A stretch of DNA of 64,000 nucleotides from Aphanizomenon flos-aquae FACHB-1287 (GCF_014698755.1 NZ_JACJTO010000003.1:1-64000), one strand, 5' to 3'; counted from the first letter of the stretch, positions 28,576 through 39,189 are shown. The notes: generated from the letters alone by a model not told the origin. A program made the numbers and translations.

Positions 28576-29112
28576 TTATTTATGTAAATATAATACCTGT
28601 TTTATTCGCATTTTCTGGTGTAAAAGTGGCATAGTAAACAGACCCCAAGCCAAACCCGTAACTAAACCAAAAGGAGTAGCAAGATAATTATTAAAATCCC
28701 AAAAGCCGAAAACCTCCGCTGCTAATTCTAATGGATAAGCCATCATTAAGATACTAGTAAAAGCAGCACCATACCAACCATATTTACTCAACCAAAAAAC
28801 ACCTTTTCCATTAGTTAAACCATACAAAATCCGAGTAACTAACAAACCTGTAATAGTTCCATAACAACGCATACACACCGCCATAATAAAAGGTGAAGAT
28901 AATTCCAAACCCATAGTAGGCTGAGGACAGACATGATTACCCATAAAGTAAATAATATCCGCAATAATCGGTAACACAAACACACCAGAACCAGCCAAAA
29001 AAGGTGCAAGAATGGGACCAAAAACCATCCCAACCAAGAGGAAATCAGCAAAAAAACTCACCCAATTAATTGGTTTAAACCGTAAATTCCCTAATAAAAC
29101 AGACCGTTGCAT
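28576..29112 (-). CDS. DUF2085 membrane protein
   Basis: 178 residues from ATG 29112 with four or five membrane helices. The DUF2085 cysteine signature is seen: NHVCPQPTMGLELS and AVCMRCYGTITGLL. The frame extends 20 codons upstream (to 29172), but that extension (NKRTTEARRTRRKM) is simply the translation of a dispersed repeat of the GTGTCCTCCGTGCCTCTGTG type. The downstream start is therefore preferred. Function unknown. It converges on the GTPase gene with 11 bases between stops. Confidence 0.75.
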   Translation of the reverse strand: MQRSVLLGNLRFKPINWVSFFADFLLVGMVFGPILAPFLAGSGVFVLPIIADIIYFMGNHVCPQPTMGLELSSPFIMAVCMRCYGTITGLLVTRILYGLTNGKGVFWLSKYGWYGAAFTSILMMAYPLELAAEVFGFWDFNNYLATPFGLVTGLAWGLFTMPLLHQKMRIKQVLYLHK

Positions 29113-29397
29113 TTTTCTCCGTGTCCTCCGTGCCTCTGTGGTTCGTTTATTTAAATACAGCGTTTTCCGCACTCATGAAACTCTTGTGTTACGGGCATCT
29201 TACCCGCTATATGTACTTACATGGGGAAGTGCCGTAAAACCAGTCTAGTGTTATTGTACCTTTTCTTTCTTCCTTTATGTTCTATTATGAATGGCAATTC
29301 CTATCTTAACCAGGTGATAGAACTATCAGAATTAATTGCTTGACAAGAACTCAAGAATGTGTTGATAATAGATATTTGTGGAAACTTTACCCTTTAA

Positions 29398-30735
<1,338 letters not shown>

Positions 30736-30791
30736 TCAATGATAATTACTGAATGATAATTAACAAGTAACAAGTAACAACCAAAAATTAT

Positions 30792-31091
30792 ATGGCGATC
30801 GCACTCGAATCTAAACCCCGTCCCGAAGGTAGTAAACCCAAGGCTTTACGCCGTTCTGGCCTCATTCCCGCTAACTTGTATGGTCACAAAGGAATTGAAT
30901 CAATTTCCCTAGTTCTTGACGCTAAAGTTGTAGAACGCTTGCTCAAACAAGTTACTGCTAATAAAACTCAGATAGAACTGAGCATTCCCGAATTAGAGTG
31001 GACTGGTACAACCGTAATCAGCGAAATTCAGATTCACCCTGCCAAAGGTACACCTTATCACCTAAGTTTTTTTGCCGGAGCTAAAGGCTAA
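30792..31091 (+). CDS. rplY: 50S ribosomal protein L25 (short form)
   Basis: Binds 5S rRNA. The 99-residue protein consists of the L25 beta-barrel only, without the Ctc C-terminal domain. [20 protein letters not shown] followed by [10 protein letters not shown] is the family start. A HIP1-like octamer (GCGATCGC) sits in codons 2-4. A strong terminator lies 36 bases downstream. Confidence 0.93.
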   Translation: MAIALESKPRPEGSKPKALRRSGLIPANLYGHKGIESISLVLDAKVVERLLKQVTANKTQIELSIPELEWTGTTVISEIQIHPAKGTPYHLSFFAGAKG

Positions 31092-31126
31092 AATTCAGGT
31101 AATAATAGGTAATAATCACGAAGAGA

Positions 31127-31152
31127 ACCAGGGTTAACCCTGGTTTTTTTGT
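31127..31152 (+). terminator. rho-independent terminator after rplY
   Basis: AACCAGGG/CCCTGGTT stem with a TTAA loop, followed by TTTTTTTGT. Confidence 0.9.
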
Positions 31153-31177
31153 AGAAGGTAAGACTATCAAAATCCCT

Positions 31178-31387
31178 CTGACCATGAACCAAAAACAATT
31201 GATCATGAATCACTGACAATTGATCACGAACCAAAAATAATTGACTATAAACCACTAACAACTGACCACAAACCAAAAACAACTGACCACTGACAACTGA
31301 CCACAAACCAAAAATAATTGACTATAAACCACTGACAACTGACCACAAACCACTGACAACTGACCACGAACCAAAAATAATTGACCA
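31178..31387. repeat. long tandem array of degenerate heptamers
   Basis: About 210 bases are built from units such as ACAATTGATCA, ACCAAAAATAATTGACTATA, ACCACTGACAACTGACC and ACAAACCAAAAACAACTGACC, repeated in mixed order. This is the cyanobacterial short tandem repeat class seen elsewhere in the window, here in its longest run. It extends to the start codon of the next gene. The antisense frame through it (31088-31306) is a repeat translation, not a gene. Confidence 0.85.
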
Positions 31388-32926
31388 ATGACAGAAACCA
31401 ATCTTCCGACCTTAATTTCACAAATGTTACAGCCAGGATTTTATCCTCACCCTGTCACAGAACCAATCGAACTGATACAAACTCATATTTCCTATGTTCT
31501 CTTAACAGGGGATTATGCTTACAAACTAAAAAAACCAGCCAACTTTGGTTTTTTAGACTTTTCCACTTTAGAAAAAAGAAAACATTTTTGTGAGGAAGAG
31601 TTACGATTAAATCAACGGGGTGCAGGTGAATTGTACCTGGAAGTTATACCTTTAACCTTAGTAGGTGAACAATACCATTTAGGTGGTACAGAAGAAGCTG
31701 TAGAATATACGGTAAAAATGCGTCAATTTCCCCAAGAATGCCTATTTAGTGAACTTTTTGGTAATGGGAATTTACAAGAAAATCAATTAGAAGAATTAGG
31801 AAGAGTTGTAGCTCAATATCATGCTCAAGCTGAGACAAATGATTATATTCGCAGTTTTGGGGAAGTTTCCCAAGTGCGGTTAGCAATTGATGAGAATTAT
31901 CAGCAAGCTGAAAAATATATTGGTGGCCCCCAAACACAAACACAGTTTGAGGAAACAAAACAATATACAGATAACTTCTTTGTTGAACATTCAGAATTAT
32001 TTAAAAACCGAATTGAGAATAACTATATTTGCGAATGTCATGGTGATTTACACCTCAGAAATATTGCTTTTTGGCATGAGAAAATTATGTTGTTTGATTG
32101 CATAGAATTTAATGAGCCTTTTCGTTTTGCTGATGTTATGTATGATGTAGCTTTTACCGTCATGGATATTGAAGCTAGAGGACGGAAAGATTTAGGAAAT
32201 GCTTTTTTAAACGCTTATGTAGAAGAAACTGGAGATTGGGAAGGATTACAGGTATTACCTTTGTATTTAAGTCGTCAGGCTTATGTGCGAGCTAAAGTAA
32301 ATTCATTTTTGTTAGATGATCCTAATGTATCCGATGTTGTGAAAGAGGAAGCATCAAAAACCGCATCTGCATATTATCATCAAGCATGGGAATATACTAA
32401 ACCCCAAGAGGGAAAACTGATTTTGATGTCGGGATTATCTGGTGTAGGGAAAAGTACCACAGCTAAGTATTTAGCCCGAAAACTGAATGCACTTCATCTC
32501 CGTTCTGATGCTGTGCGTAAGCATTTAGCGGGCATTCCCCTGTTAGCTAGAGGTGGTGATGAAATTTATACCGCAGAAATGACACAAAAAACCTATAGTC
32601 GATTATTGGCACTAGGAATTATACTGGCTAATCAAGGTTGGTCTGTAATTTTAGATGCTAAATATGATCGTCAGGATTTACGGGAAGCGGCTATTTCTGA
32701 AGCTAAACAGCATCAATTACCTGTACATATTATCAATTGCATCGCACCCTTAGAAGTGATCCAAGAACGACTACTTAACCGCACTGGTGATATTGCTGAT
32801 GCTACTGCTGATTTATTAACATCGCAAATTAACCAATCTGAACCATTTACAAATCAAGAACAACCTTATATAACGGTTGTGGACACGACTCAAACGCTAG
32901 ACACGCAATTATCAAAATTAATTTAA
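31388..32926 (+). CDS. fused APH-like kinase and P-loop kinase
   Basis: Two-domain protein of 512 residues. The N-terminal ~330 residues are an aminoglycoside-phosphotransferase-like kinase, with catalytic CHGDLHLRNIAF and a metal-binding DCIEFNEPFRFADVMYDVAF. The C-terminal ~170 residues are an AAA_33/gluconokinase-like P-loop domain (LMSGLSGVGKSTTAKYLARK, HLRSDAVRKHL, DAKYDRQDLR). This fusion is widespread in bacteria and the substrate is unknown. It is unlikely to be a resistance gene as such. The start sits at the end of a heptamer array. Confidence 0.82.
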   Translation: MTETNLPTLISQMLQPGFYPHPVTEPIELIQTHISYVLLTGDYAYKLKKPANFGFLDFSTLEKRKHFCEEELRLNQRGAGELYLEVIPLTLVGEQYHLGGTEEAVEYTVKMRQFPQECLFSELFGNGNLQENQLEELGRVVAQYHAQAETNDYIRSFGEVSQVRLAIDENYQQAEKYIGGPQTQTQFEETKQYTDNFFVEHSELFKNRIENNYICECHGDLHLRNIAFWHEKIMLFDCIEFNEPFRFADVMYDVAFTVMDIEARGRKDLGNAFLNAYVEETGDWEGLQVLPLYLSRQAYVRAKVNSFLLDDPNVSDVVKEEASKTASAYYHQAWEYTKPQEGKLILMSGLSGVGKSTTAKYLARKLNALHLRSDAVRKHLAGIPLLARGGDEIYTAEMTQKTYSRLLALGIILANQGWSVILDAKYDRQDLREAAISEAKQHQLPVHIINCIAPLEVIQERLLNRTGDIADATADLLTSQINQSEPFTNQEQPYITVVDTTQTLDTQLSKLI

Positions 32927-33117
32927 TTTTTGTCTAGATGAAAATGGCGGTTAGAAACCGCGTTTACATGAGCAGAACCCACCTAGGTGGGTTTGAAATC
33001 TTTTATTTTTTCTCCCGTTCTCCTGGTTATAAAGACCAAAAGCAGTCCCCATAATGTAATCTTGCAGATATCTTACTAATCATTGTATGTGAATGTATGA
33101 GCCTTGGCAAGTGCTAA

Positions 33118-33152
33118 TTAAAATAAAATGGTGCGTTCATCACGCACCCTAC
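33118..33152. repeat. dispersed GTGCG-type repeat
   Basis: TTAAAATAAAATGGTGCGTTC followed by ATCACGCACCCTAC is a small palindromic dispersed repeat common in cyanobacteria. It lies downstream of chlG. The remaining 190 bases of this gap show nothing else. Confidence 0.5.
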
Positions 33153-33154
33153 AA

Positions 33155-34189
33155 TTAAACGCCAGCGTGACCTAATGCAATACCTGTCACCAACATTCCC
33201 AAAACCAAAAACGGTTGGGCGCTGGCTTGATATTTAACATCATTAGCTATGGGGTCACGGAGAAAATACATATCTTGGAAAGTGATTTGGGGAATGATTA
33301 ATAATACGAGAATCGCTGCATATAAATTCTCGTGAATACTCACCAAATAACCAGCCACCAAACCTTGAAATAAGTCAATCATGACCACACAAATCAAAGC
33401 CGCAGTTTGGATGCCAAACATAACTGGTAATGATTGTAAACCTAATTGGCGATCGCCTTCCACACTTTTAAAATCATTAACAATGGCAATACCTAAACCT
33501 GCCAAACTGTAAAATAGAGTGAGAACGACAATTTTCCAATTCAATTCCCCAAATAAAGCATGGCCAGCCCACCAAGGTAAAGCAATATAACTTGCACCTA
33601 AAGCATAATTTCCTAACCAACCATTTTGTTTTAATTTTAACGGTGGTGCAGAATAGATATAAGCAATGAAACTACCAAAAACCGACAACAATAAAACATT
33701 AGGAACTGGATGACCTGCCCATAAATCTAAAATGTAAGCTACCCCATATCCTAGTAATAGTAAAAGCACGAATTGGCTAATTACTTGCTTTTCCGAAATT
33801 CTCCCAGAAGGGATAGGACGATAAGGTTCATTAATCGCATCGAGTTCTCGGTCATAATAATCATTGATAGTTTGAGTATAACCTGCCAATAAAGGACCAG
33901 AAAGCAGCATACACAAGGCAGACTTCAAAACATTTTCTAAAGTCCAGGTATAATTTCCAGAAGAAGCCGCACCACAGACCACACCCCAAATTAGGGGAAT
34001 CCAGGTAATTGGTTTCATCAATTGTAAGCGAATTTTCCAAATAGAAGTTTCCCCAGCACTTGCACCTTTCATTCCCAGCAATTGCCTCGTTTTCGCATTG
34101 CGGTCTTCAGTGATTGTAGGTTCTTGATTTGTAGATTCCATAGCCTGATTAGGCTGAGAAATTGGGTCAATGGGATTTGATTCAGACAT
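33155..34189 (-). CDS. chlG: chlorophyll synthase ChlG
   Basis: Integral membrane prenyltransferase of the UbiA family that attaches phytol or geranylgeraniol to chlorophyllide a. The key Asp motif NDYYDRELDAINEPYRPIPS and the second NDFKSVEGDRQLGLQSLP are intact, and eight or nine membrane helices are visible. The long polar N-terminus (~45 residues) ends in KTRQLLGMKGA, as usual for cyanobacterial ChlG. It follows the Get3-like ATPase gene by 25 bases on the same strand, so the two probably form an operon. Confidence 0.95.
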   Translation of the reverse strand: MSESNPIDPISQPNQAMESTNQEPTITEDRNAKTRQLLGMKGASAGETSIWKIRLQLMKPITWIPLIWGVVCGAASSGNYTWTLENVLKSALCMLLSGPLLAGYTQTINDYYDRELDAINEPYRPIPSGRISEKQVISQFVLLLLLGYGVAYILDLWAGHPVPNVLLLSVFGSFIAYIYSAPPLKLKQNGWLGNYALGASYIALPWWAGHALFGELNWKIVVLTLFYSLAGLGIAIVNDFKSVEGDRQLGLQSLPVMFGIQTAALICVVMIDLFQGLVAGYLVSIHENLYAAILVLLIIPQITFQDMYFLRDPIANDVKYQASAQPFLVLGMLVTGIALGHAGV

Positions 34190-34214
34190 AAGGTGTAATG
34201 GTAATTAGTGATTG

Positions 34215-35315
34215 CTAAAAAGAAATTATCAAATAGCTATTTTGAAACTTTGCGCCAGTCACAGGTTTACCACTTAAAGCTGGGGGGAGGAAGATATTAC
34301 GCCTTTGATCTCCGGCTTCTACCGTCACCTCTGGACCCTGTTGAGTAAGTTTTACCTGTTTTTTGTCGAAACCAGGTAAAAATAGGCGTACTTGGCGATT
34401 ATGTACGTCAATTTCCATGGGTGGGTTAGCTTGTAATGCTTGCTCAACAAAGTTGGGTAAAGCATCTATGAGAGATTGCCATTCACCATTGGAGACATCA
34501 GGAACTATACTCACAGGTAGAGGTGCAAATTCTGCGGCTAGATTTGTATTTTCTGCACCAGCAAATAAAATTGCTCCACCAATAGTTAAACCAATTTGTT
34601 GAGCGCTTCCCCACAAATAACGGGAATTTGCCACATCAATGGGTTCTGAAGTTGTCACCAAAAAAGCAGCAACACGCCGAGGATTAGCTAAAGCAGCTTT
34701 GCCTTCTTCGAGGAAATTATTAACTTGATTAGTGGGTTGGGAAAAATTATCAGCAGTCCAATTAAAATTAAAAAGACTGCTAATTAAAGGCTGAACCAGG
34801 GGAGATTCGGTAATTGTTTTGCCCAAATCAGAGTTAACAAACAATTGCCGAAATCGTCTGACATACCAACTTAAAGATTCTGGCATTCCCAACATTCGTA
34901 AACTAGCAGCGTCGCCTGTGCCATCATAGATAATCACATCATATTTACCACTGGCATCATATTCACGAATCCCATTGAGAGCGAGGGCGTTATCCATGCC
35001 CGGTAATACTACCAGTTCTTGCCCATAAACTTCTTTAAAAATTGGTGTACGGAGATATTGAGCCTCCAATTTTTTTACTTCTTCCCAGTTGCGTTCTAGC
35101 AGTACAGATGCTTGAAACTGTACTGCTTCCAGATTGGGAGAGATTTCCTGGGGGTCAGGAGTCAAAGTAGTATTGAGTAGAATTGACAATGTTGGATCTG
35201 CTAGTCCTGCTAGGAGTACCCGTTTACCTTGTGTTGCCAAGCTAATGGCTGCAGCGATCGCTATCTTACTGCAAGCGATGCCGTTTTTGCCCAAAAATGT
35301 CAGTATCAAGGCCAT
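34215..35315 (-). CDS. Get3d-like ATPase with C-terminal alpha-crystallin domain
   Basis: ArsA/Get3 superfamily protein of 366 residues. The last ~80 residues (REVR-like VHNRQVRLFLPGFDKKQVKL ... NIFLPPALSG) form an alpha-crystallin/HSP20-like domain, which marks the photosynthetic Get3d branch. The body matches that branch too (VLLERNWEEVKKLEAQYLRT, VVLPGMDNALALNGIREYD, IIYDGTGDAASLRMLGMPES). The P-loop is unusual: LTFLGKNGIACSKIAIA, where the canonical form is GKGGVGKT. The normal nucleotide-binding Lys-Thr pair is therefore altered, and ATP hydrolysis may be lost or changed. It lies just upstream of chlG, whose product inserts chlorophyll into new proteins. Confidence 0.82.
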   Translation of the reverse strand: MALILTFLGKNGIACSKIAIAAAISLATQGKRVLLAGLADPTLSILLNTTLTPDPQEISPNLEAVQFQASVLLERNWEEVKKLEAQYLRTPIFKEVYGQELVVLPGMDNALALNGIREYDASGKYDVIIYDGTGDAASLRMLGMPESLSWYVRRFRQLFVNSDLGKTITESPLVQPLISSLFNFNWTADNFSQPTNQVNNFLEEGKAALANPRRVAAFLVTTSEPIDVANSRYLWGSAQQIGLTIGGAILFAGAENTNLAAEFAPLPVSIVPDVSNGEWQSLIDALPNFVEQALQANPPMEIDVHNRQVRLFLPGFDKKQVKLTQQGPEVTVEAGDQRRNIFLPPALSGKPVTGAKFQNSYLIISF

Positions 35316-35400
35316 TACTCAATTTCCAATTTTGCCGATCTTTTCCATTACAACTTAGCACTCAACCCATCCTCTTAGCCTCTGTTATAAGTTGTTTTGA

Positions 35401-35592
35401 CTAAGCTATTTTGATTTCATCTTCAAAAAACCAAGTAGAGAAGTCATCGTCAAACTTTACTACTACACCAATTCCAGCCCCATCTGTGACCTTGTAGCCT
35501 TCGATAATACCAACTTTTCCGAGTTTTTCAGCAATAGGAGAGGATACGCGGTCGCGCAAACGAATCACCTTAACTTTCTGTCCGATTTCCAT
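35401..35592 (-). CDS. petP: cytochrome b6f-associated protein PetP (DUF2862)
   Basis: Small SH3-like protein of 63 residues (MEIGQKVKVIRLRDRVSSPI, then VVKFDDDFSTWFFEDEI) of the DUF2862 family. The cyanobacterial and red-algal members are PetP, a peripheral cytochrome b6f subunit that affects electron transport. It is encoded upstream of, and on the same strand as, the Get3d-like gene, with an 85-base gap. Confidence 0.8.
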   Translation of the reverse strand: MEIGQKVKVIRLRDRVSSPIAEKLGKVGIIEGYKVTDGAGIGVVVKFDDDFSTWFFEDEIKIA

Positions 35593-35719
35593 GATCTAGT
35601 TACAATAAAATAATCCAAATCTCAGTATAGCGGAATCTGGCGCTCTGTTTTCACTGCTCATAGATTAAAATTAAATTGGTAGTAGGTATATCTTATGTTT
35701 ATTACAGCCCAACGCTCTT

Positions 35720-35815
35720 GAACCAGAACAATAGTTAGCAAATGAAAGAGAGAAAGTACAAATTTTAGCAGCACGTTTGCTATAGCTCAGTGTAGACCAT
35801 GATCGTTTAAGGTAA
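35720..35815 (+). pseudogene. Uma2 C-terminal relic
   Basis: One frame reads EPEQ-stop-LANEREKVQILAARLL-stop-LSVDHDRLR-stop. This lines up with the C-terminal tails of the Uma2 genes that follow (ERQRADKLAEYLRSLGVDPD). Two internal stops show that it is dead. It directly precedes an intact Uma2 gene and marks an older copy of it. Confidence 0.6.
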
Positions 35816-35817
35816 AT

Positions 35818-36618
35818 ATGTATCAACATAATCCCCCCTTGTCGCCAAAAGAAACCATGCCGACAATGTATGATTTACCCAGTGAGTTAGTAGGAGAATC
35901 AGGATTGCCGGACGAATTTCATTGTATTCAAGCAGATTTACTCAGTGAAACTTGCCAACCTGTCAATTATTCGTCTGAGGAAATGTTACTAGCCAGCGAC
36001 TTAAACCTTTATTATGATCCCCTCCATCCTGGCTGGTATAAGCGTCCTGATTGGTATATGGTCTTAGGAGTTGCTAATGCTAACCAACAGGAATATTTAC
36101 GTTTAAGTTATGTAGTATGGCAAGAGGGAATTGCTCCTTTTTTGGTAGTAGAATTACTTTCACCAGGAACAGAACAGGAAGATTTAGGACAAACATTGCG
36201 GGAAGTAAATAAACCCCCAACTAAGTGGGAAGTATACCAAAATATTTTGCGTATTCCCTATTATGTTGTTTATGACCGCTATGAAAATAATTTTCGTGGA
36301 TTTAAACTTAATGGTGCTCGTTATGAACCGATAAATCTATCGGAAAACCGCTTTTGGTTAGAAGAAATAGAAATGGGTTTAGGTTTATGGCAAGGTAGTT
36401 ATCAAAATACAGAGGGTTTATGGTTACGTGGGTATAATGCTGATGGTTGGTTGCCAACTTTGACAGAACGGGCTGAAACTGAACGTCAAAGGGCTGAAAC
36501 TGAACGTCAAAGGGCTGAAAATGAACATCAAAGGGCTGAAAATGAACGTCAACGAGCAGATAAATTAGCAGAATATTTGCGATCGCTAGGCGTAGATCCT
36601 GATAGTGTAGTTAATTAG
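35818..36618 (+). CDS. Uma2/DUF820 family nuclease-like protein
   Basis: 266 residues of the Uma2 (DUF820) PD-(D/E)XK superfamily, which is greatly expanded in cyanobacteria. The core is seen in LNLYYDPLHPGWYKRPDWYM (Asp of the catalytic pair), PFLVVELLSPGTEQED (Glu-x-Leu motif) and YYVVYDRYENNFRGF. The C-terminal ~45 residues are a charged coiled coil of repeated ERQRAET units ending in LRSLGVDPDS. No target is known. It lies 52 bases upstream of an ABC-2 permease in the export region. Confidence 0.82.
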   Translation: MYQHNPPLSPKETMPTMYDLPSELVGESGLPDEFHCIQADLLSETCQPVNYSSEEMLLASDLNLYYDPLHPGWYKRPDWYMVLGVANANQQEYLRLSYVVWQEGIAPFLVVELLSPGTEQEDLGQTLREVNKPPTKWEVYQNILRIPYYVVYDRYENNFRGFKLNGARYEPINLSENRFWLEEIEMGLGLWQGSYQNTEGLWLRGYNADGWLPTLTERAETERQRAETERQRAENEHQRAENERQRADKLAEYLRSLGVDPDSVVN

Positions 36619-36670
36619 GAAAAAACTATCGTCTTGATACAAGTGATAGATTACTCATGGTGCTATAAGA

Positions 36671-37477
36671 ATGATACTTTCCCTGAAAGATAATTTCAAT
36701 TGGTTACAAGTGCAGCGCTATTGCGAACTCCTGCACGTCTTAGTTGGACGGACGCTAAAAGTCCGTTATCGGGGTTCTTTTCTAGGGGTTTATTGGTCAC
36801 TATTGAACCCGTTGATTATGACAGGGTTGTATACTGCTATTTTTGGTGCTACCTTTGCATCTTATTATGGTAACTCCATTCTTAACTATATGCTGGCCGC
36901 ACTGACAGGGCTGTTAGTCATCAATTTTTTCTCAGCTTGCACATCCCAAGCTTTAACCAGCGTAGTCGGTAATGGTGCATTATTAAATAAAATTCAGTTA
37001 CCAGTCAGTGTTTTTCCGGTATCAATGATTGCGTCTAATATCTTTCAGTTTTCAGTAGGAGCATTACCCTTACTAGGGATTATGACTTTGATTAATTCTA
37101 AAAGTCTAGTCAATGTCCTAGCGTTGGTATTTCCTTTTCTGGCGCTGATTTTAGTTTCGACAGGAGTTGGGTTTTTAGTCAGTGCTTTGTACGTATTTTT
37201 TAGAGACTTTCCTTACTTCTATGAGTTAGTGGTATTTGTGATTTGGTTAAGTAGTCCGATATTTTACCCAGCAGCTATTGTCCCCAAGCAGGTCAAACAG
37301 TTTTTAGGTTTAAATCCTTTATCCCCAATTATTGAAAGTTTGCGTCAGATTACATTATCAGGTTCTCCACCGGATTTAGGTTTAATTTGGGGGGCTTTAC
37401 TGAGTGGGATCATTATTTTAGCATTGGGATGGACTTGTTTTCATCTGTGGCGGCATCAATTTATGGATTTGCTCTAA
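36671..37477 (+). CDS. ABC-2 type polysaccharide export permease (Wzm-like), copy 1
   Basis: 268 residues with six membrane helices and the ABC-2 permease pattern: LLHVLVGRTLKVRYRGSFLG at the N-terminus, then VYWSLLNPLIMTGLYTAIFG, FLVSALYVFFRDFPYFYELV, SSPIFYPAAIVP and NPLSPIIESLRQI. It would pair with a Wzt-type ATPase to export a lipid-linked polysaccharide. No ATPase gene is adjacent. The only one in the window is at 40293, beside the second permease. Its last ~28 residues recur in a relic at 38368-38478. Confidence 0.87.
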   Translation: MILSLKDNFNWLQVQRYCELLHVLVGRTLKVRYRGSFLGVYWSLLNPLIMTGLYTAIFGATFASYYGNSILNYMLAALTGLLVINFFSACTSQALTSVVGNGALLNKIQLPVSVFPVSMIASNIFQFSVGALPLLGIMTLINSKSLVNVLALVFPFLALILVSTGVGFLVSALYVFFRDFPYFYELVVFVIWLSSPIFYPAAIVPKQVKQFLGLNPLSPIIESLRQITLSGSPPDLGLIWGALLSGIIILALGWTCFHLWRHQFMDLL

Positions 37478-37561
37478 TATAACTATCATCTGATAATTGT
37501 ACGGACTAAATCCTGATAGTTTATAATTAACAAAAGATAGTAAATTATCCCCATAAAATCT

Positions 37562-38371
37562 ATGGCTTTAACCGCACAAGAGATAGAAGCATTAATGCCA
37601 GATTGCACGGAATTACTCAGCGACGAACCGGAGATGGAAAGCTCTTTACATTATACACAACTATTAATTTTAGTAACTTGTTTAGAATGGTTATGGCGTG
37701 ATAGAGAGGATTTCTTTATTGGTGCAAATCTTAGCGTTTATTACAGCCGACAACAGTTGAAAAATCGAGACTTTAGGGGACCGGACTTTTTTTTAGTCAA
37801 AGACACAGAAAAACGTCCCCGGCTGTCTTGGGTAATATGGGAAGAGGATGGTAAATATCCCAATGTGATCATTGAGCTACTTTCTGATTCTACAGCCAAA
37901 GTAGACAAGGGATTGAAAAAACAGTTATATCAAAATCAATTCCGTACTCCTGAGTATTTTTGGTTTTCTCCAAATACCTTAGAATTGGTAGGATGGCGAT
38001 TAACCGACAGTGAATATAAAACTATTCCAGTATCGGAAAATGGCTGGTATTGGAGTCAGGAGTTAGGTTTATACTTAGGGGTTTGGGAAGATAGGTTAAG
38101 ATATTTTACTGTTGAAGGAAGATTAGTACCTACACCAGAAGAAGCTAATTTAGAAGAAATTAGAAAAGCTGAAATTGAACGTCAAAAAGCTGAAATTGAA
38201 CGTCAAAGGGCTGAAACTGAACGTCAAAAGGCTGAAACTGAACGTCAAAAAGCTGAAATTGAATATAAAAGGGCTGAATCTGAATGTCAGCGTGCTGATG
38301 ATGCAGAAAATAAAGCAGCTATTTTAGAGCAAAAATTAAGAGAGTTAGGTATTGAACCTGACAGTTTATGA
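37562..38371 (+). CDS. Uma2/DUF820 family nuclease-like protein
   Basis: 269 residues; same family and architecture as the gene at 35818. Core motifs are LSVYYSRQQLKNRDFRGPDF, NVIIELLSDSTAKVDKGLKK and FRTPEYFWFSPNTLELVGWR. The tail is a coiled coil of ERQKAEIERQ/ERQRAETERQ units encoded by a 21-base-type repeat, ending in LRELGIEPDSL. The stop codon overlaps the start of a permease C-terminal relic. This repeats the Uma2-then-permease order of the previous pair. Confidence 0.82.
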   Translation: MALTAQEIEALMPDCTELLSDEPEMESSLHYTQLLILVTCLEWLWRDREDFFIGANLSVYYSRQQLKNRDFRGPDFFLVKDTEKRPRLSWVIWEEDGKYPNVIIELLSDSTAKVDKGLKKQLYQNQFRTPEYFWFSPNTLELVGWRLTDSEYKTIPVSENGWYWSQELGLYLGVWEDRLRYFTVEGRLVPTPEEANLEEIRKAEIERQKAEIERQRAETERQKAETERQKAEIEYKRAESECQRADDAENKAAILEQKLRELGIEPDSL

Positions 38372-38478
38372 ATCGCCGAGCCTTGCTTAATGGCATAATT
38401 ATTGTAGGGTGGGGATGGACTTGGGTTCATCCATGGGAAAATCAATTGATGGATTTGTTGTCAATGGAAGTAAGATAA
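38368..38478 (+). pseudogene. ABC-2 permease C-terminal relic
   Basis: A 36-codon frame starting ATG reads NRRALLNGIIIVGWGWTWVH, then PWENQLMDLL. It aligns with the very end of the permease at 36671 (GALLSGIIILALGWTCFHLW, then RHQFMDLL). It is therefore the tail of a second, deleted permease copy behind the second Uma2 gene. Confidence 0.75.
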
Positions 38479-38543
38479 ACCATTAAATCTGGAAACTATA
38501 GAAGATTATAGTTGTTTACTTAACTGATTAAGGAGAAAAAAAT

Positions 38544-39149
38544 ATGACTCTATCCACTCCTATGTCAACGGAAAAAACTTATTACACTCCTGAAGAATAT
38601 CTGGAGTTAGAAAATAAATCTGAAATCAAACATGAATACTTAAATGCAGAAATTATCACCATGACAGGAGGAACAACAAATCATAACAAATTAGCTTTGA
38701 AAATTGCAGCTAAACTTTTAGCAATTTTAGAAGAACAAGGTTATGAAATATATATAGGAGATGTAAAATTATGGATTGAAGCATATAATCGTTATACTTA
38801 TCCTGATGTGATGGTAGTAGCAGGTAAATCAAGTTATCAAGGTAACACTCAAAGTGTTATTACTAATCCGCTTGTGATTATTGAAGTCTTATCAAAATCC
38901 ACCGCTAACTATGATCAAGGGGATAAATTTGATGCTTATCGGACGATTCCCAGCTTTCAAGAATATATTTTAATTTCCCAAACAGAGTATTATATTAAAC
39001 AGTTTGTGAAAAATGAACAAGGTAAATGGCTATTAACTGATTATCGAGGAGAATCAGAAATTTTAAAGTTGGAAACTGTGGATTTTGAGATGAGTTTAAA
39101 AGCACTTTATCAGTACATTGATTTTACACAGAGTGAAAATTGTGTATAA
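38544..39149 (+). CDS. Uma2 family endonuclease-like protein
   Basis: 201 residues, the short and most typical Uma2 form. It begins YYTPEEYLELENKSEIKHEY and carries the full PD-(D/E)XK set: Glu in KHEYLNAEI, YPDVMVVAG with the catalytic Asp, and VIIEVLSKSTANYDQGDKF with Glu-x-Lys-like residues. It lacks the coiled-coil tail of its two neighbours, so it is not simply a recent duplicate of them. AAGGAG lies 11 bases upstream of the ATG. Confidence 0.87.
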   Translation: MTLSTPMSTEKTYYTPEEYLELENKSEIKHEYLNAEIITMTGGTTNHNKLALKIAAKLLAILEEQGYEIYIGDVKLWIEAYNRYTYPDVMVVAGKSSYQGNTQSVITNPLVIIEVLSKSTANYDQGDKFDAYRTIPSFQEYILISQTEYYIKQFVKNEQGKWLLTDYRGESEILKLETVDFEMSLKALYQYIDFTQSENCV

Positions 39150-39189
39150 TACCTTACATTTTACCTGGGAAGCAGAAGCTAAGTCATAT

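Noticed and set aside
28576-29172. Longer form of the DUF2085 protein
   Set aside because: The first 20 codons are a translated dispersed repeat; the ATG at 29112 is preferred.
31088-31306. 72-codon minus-strand frame of QLFLV repeats
   Set aside because: It is a pure translation of the heptamer array and the rplY terminator.
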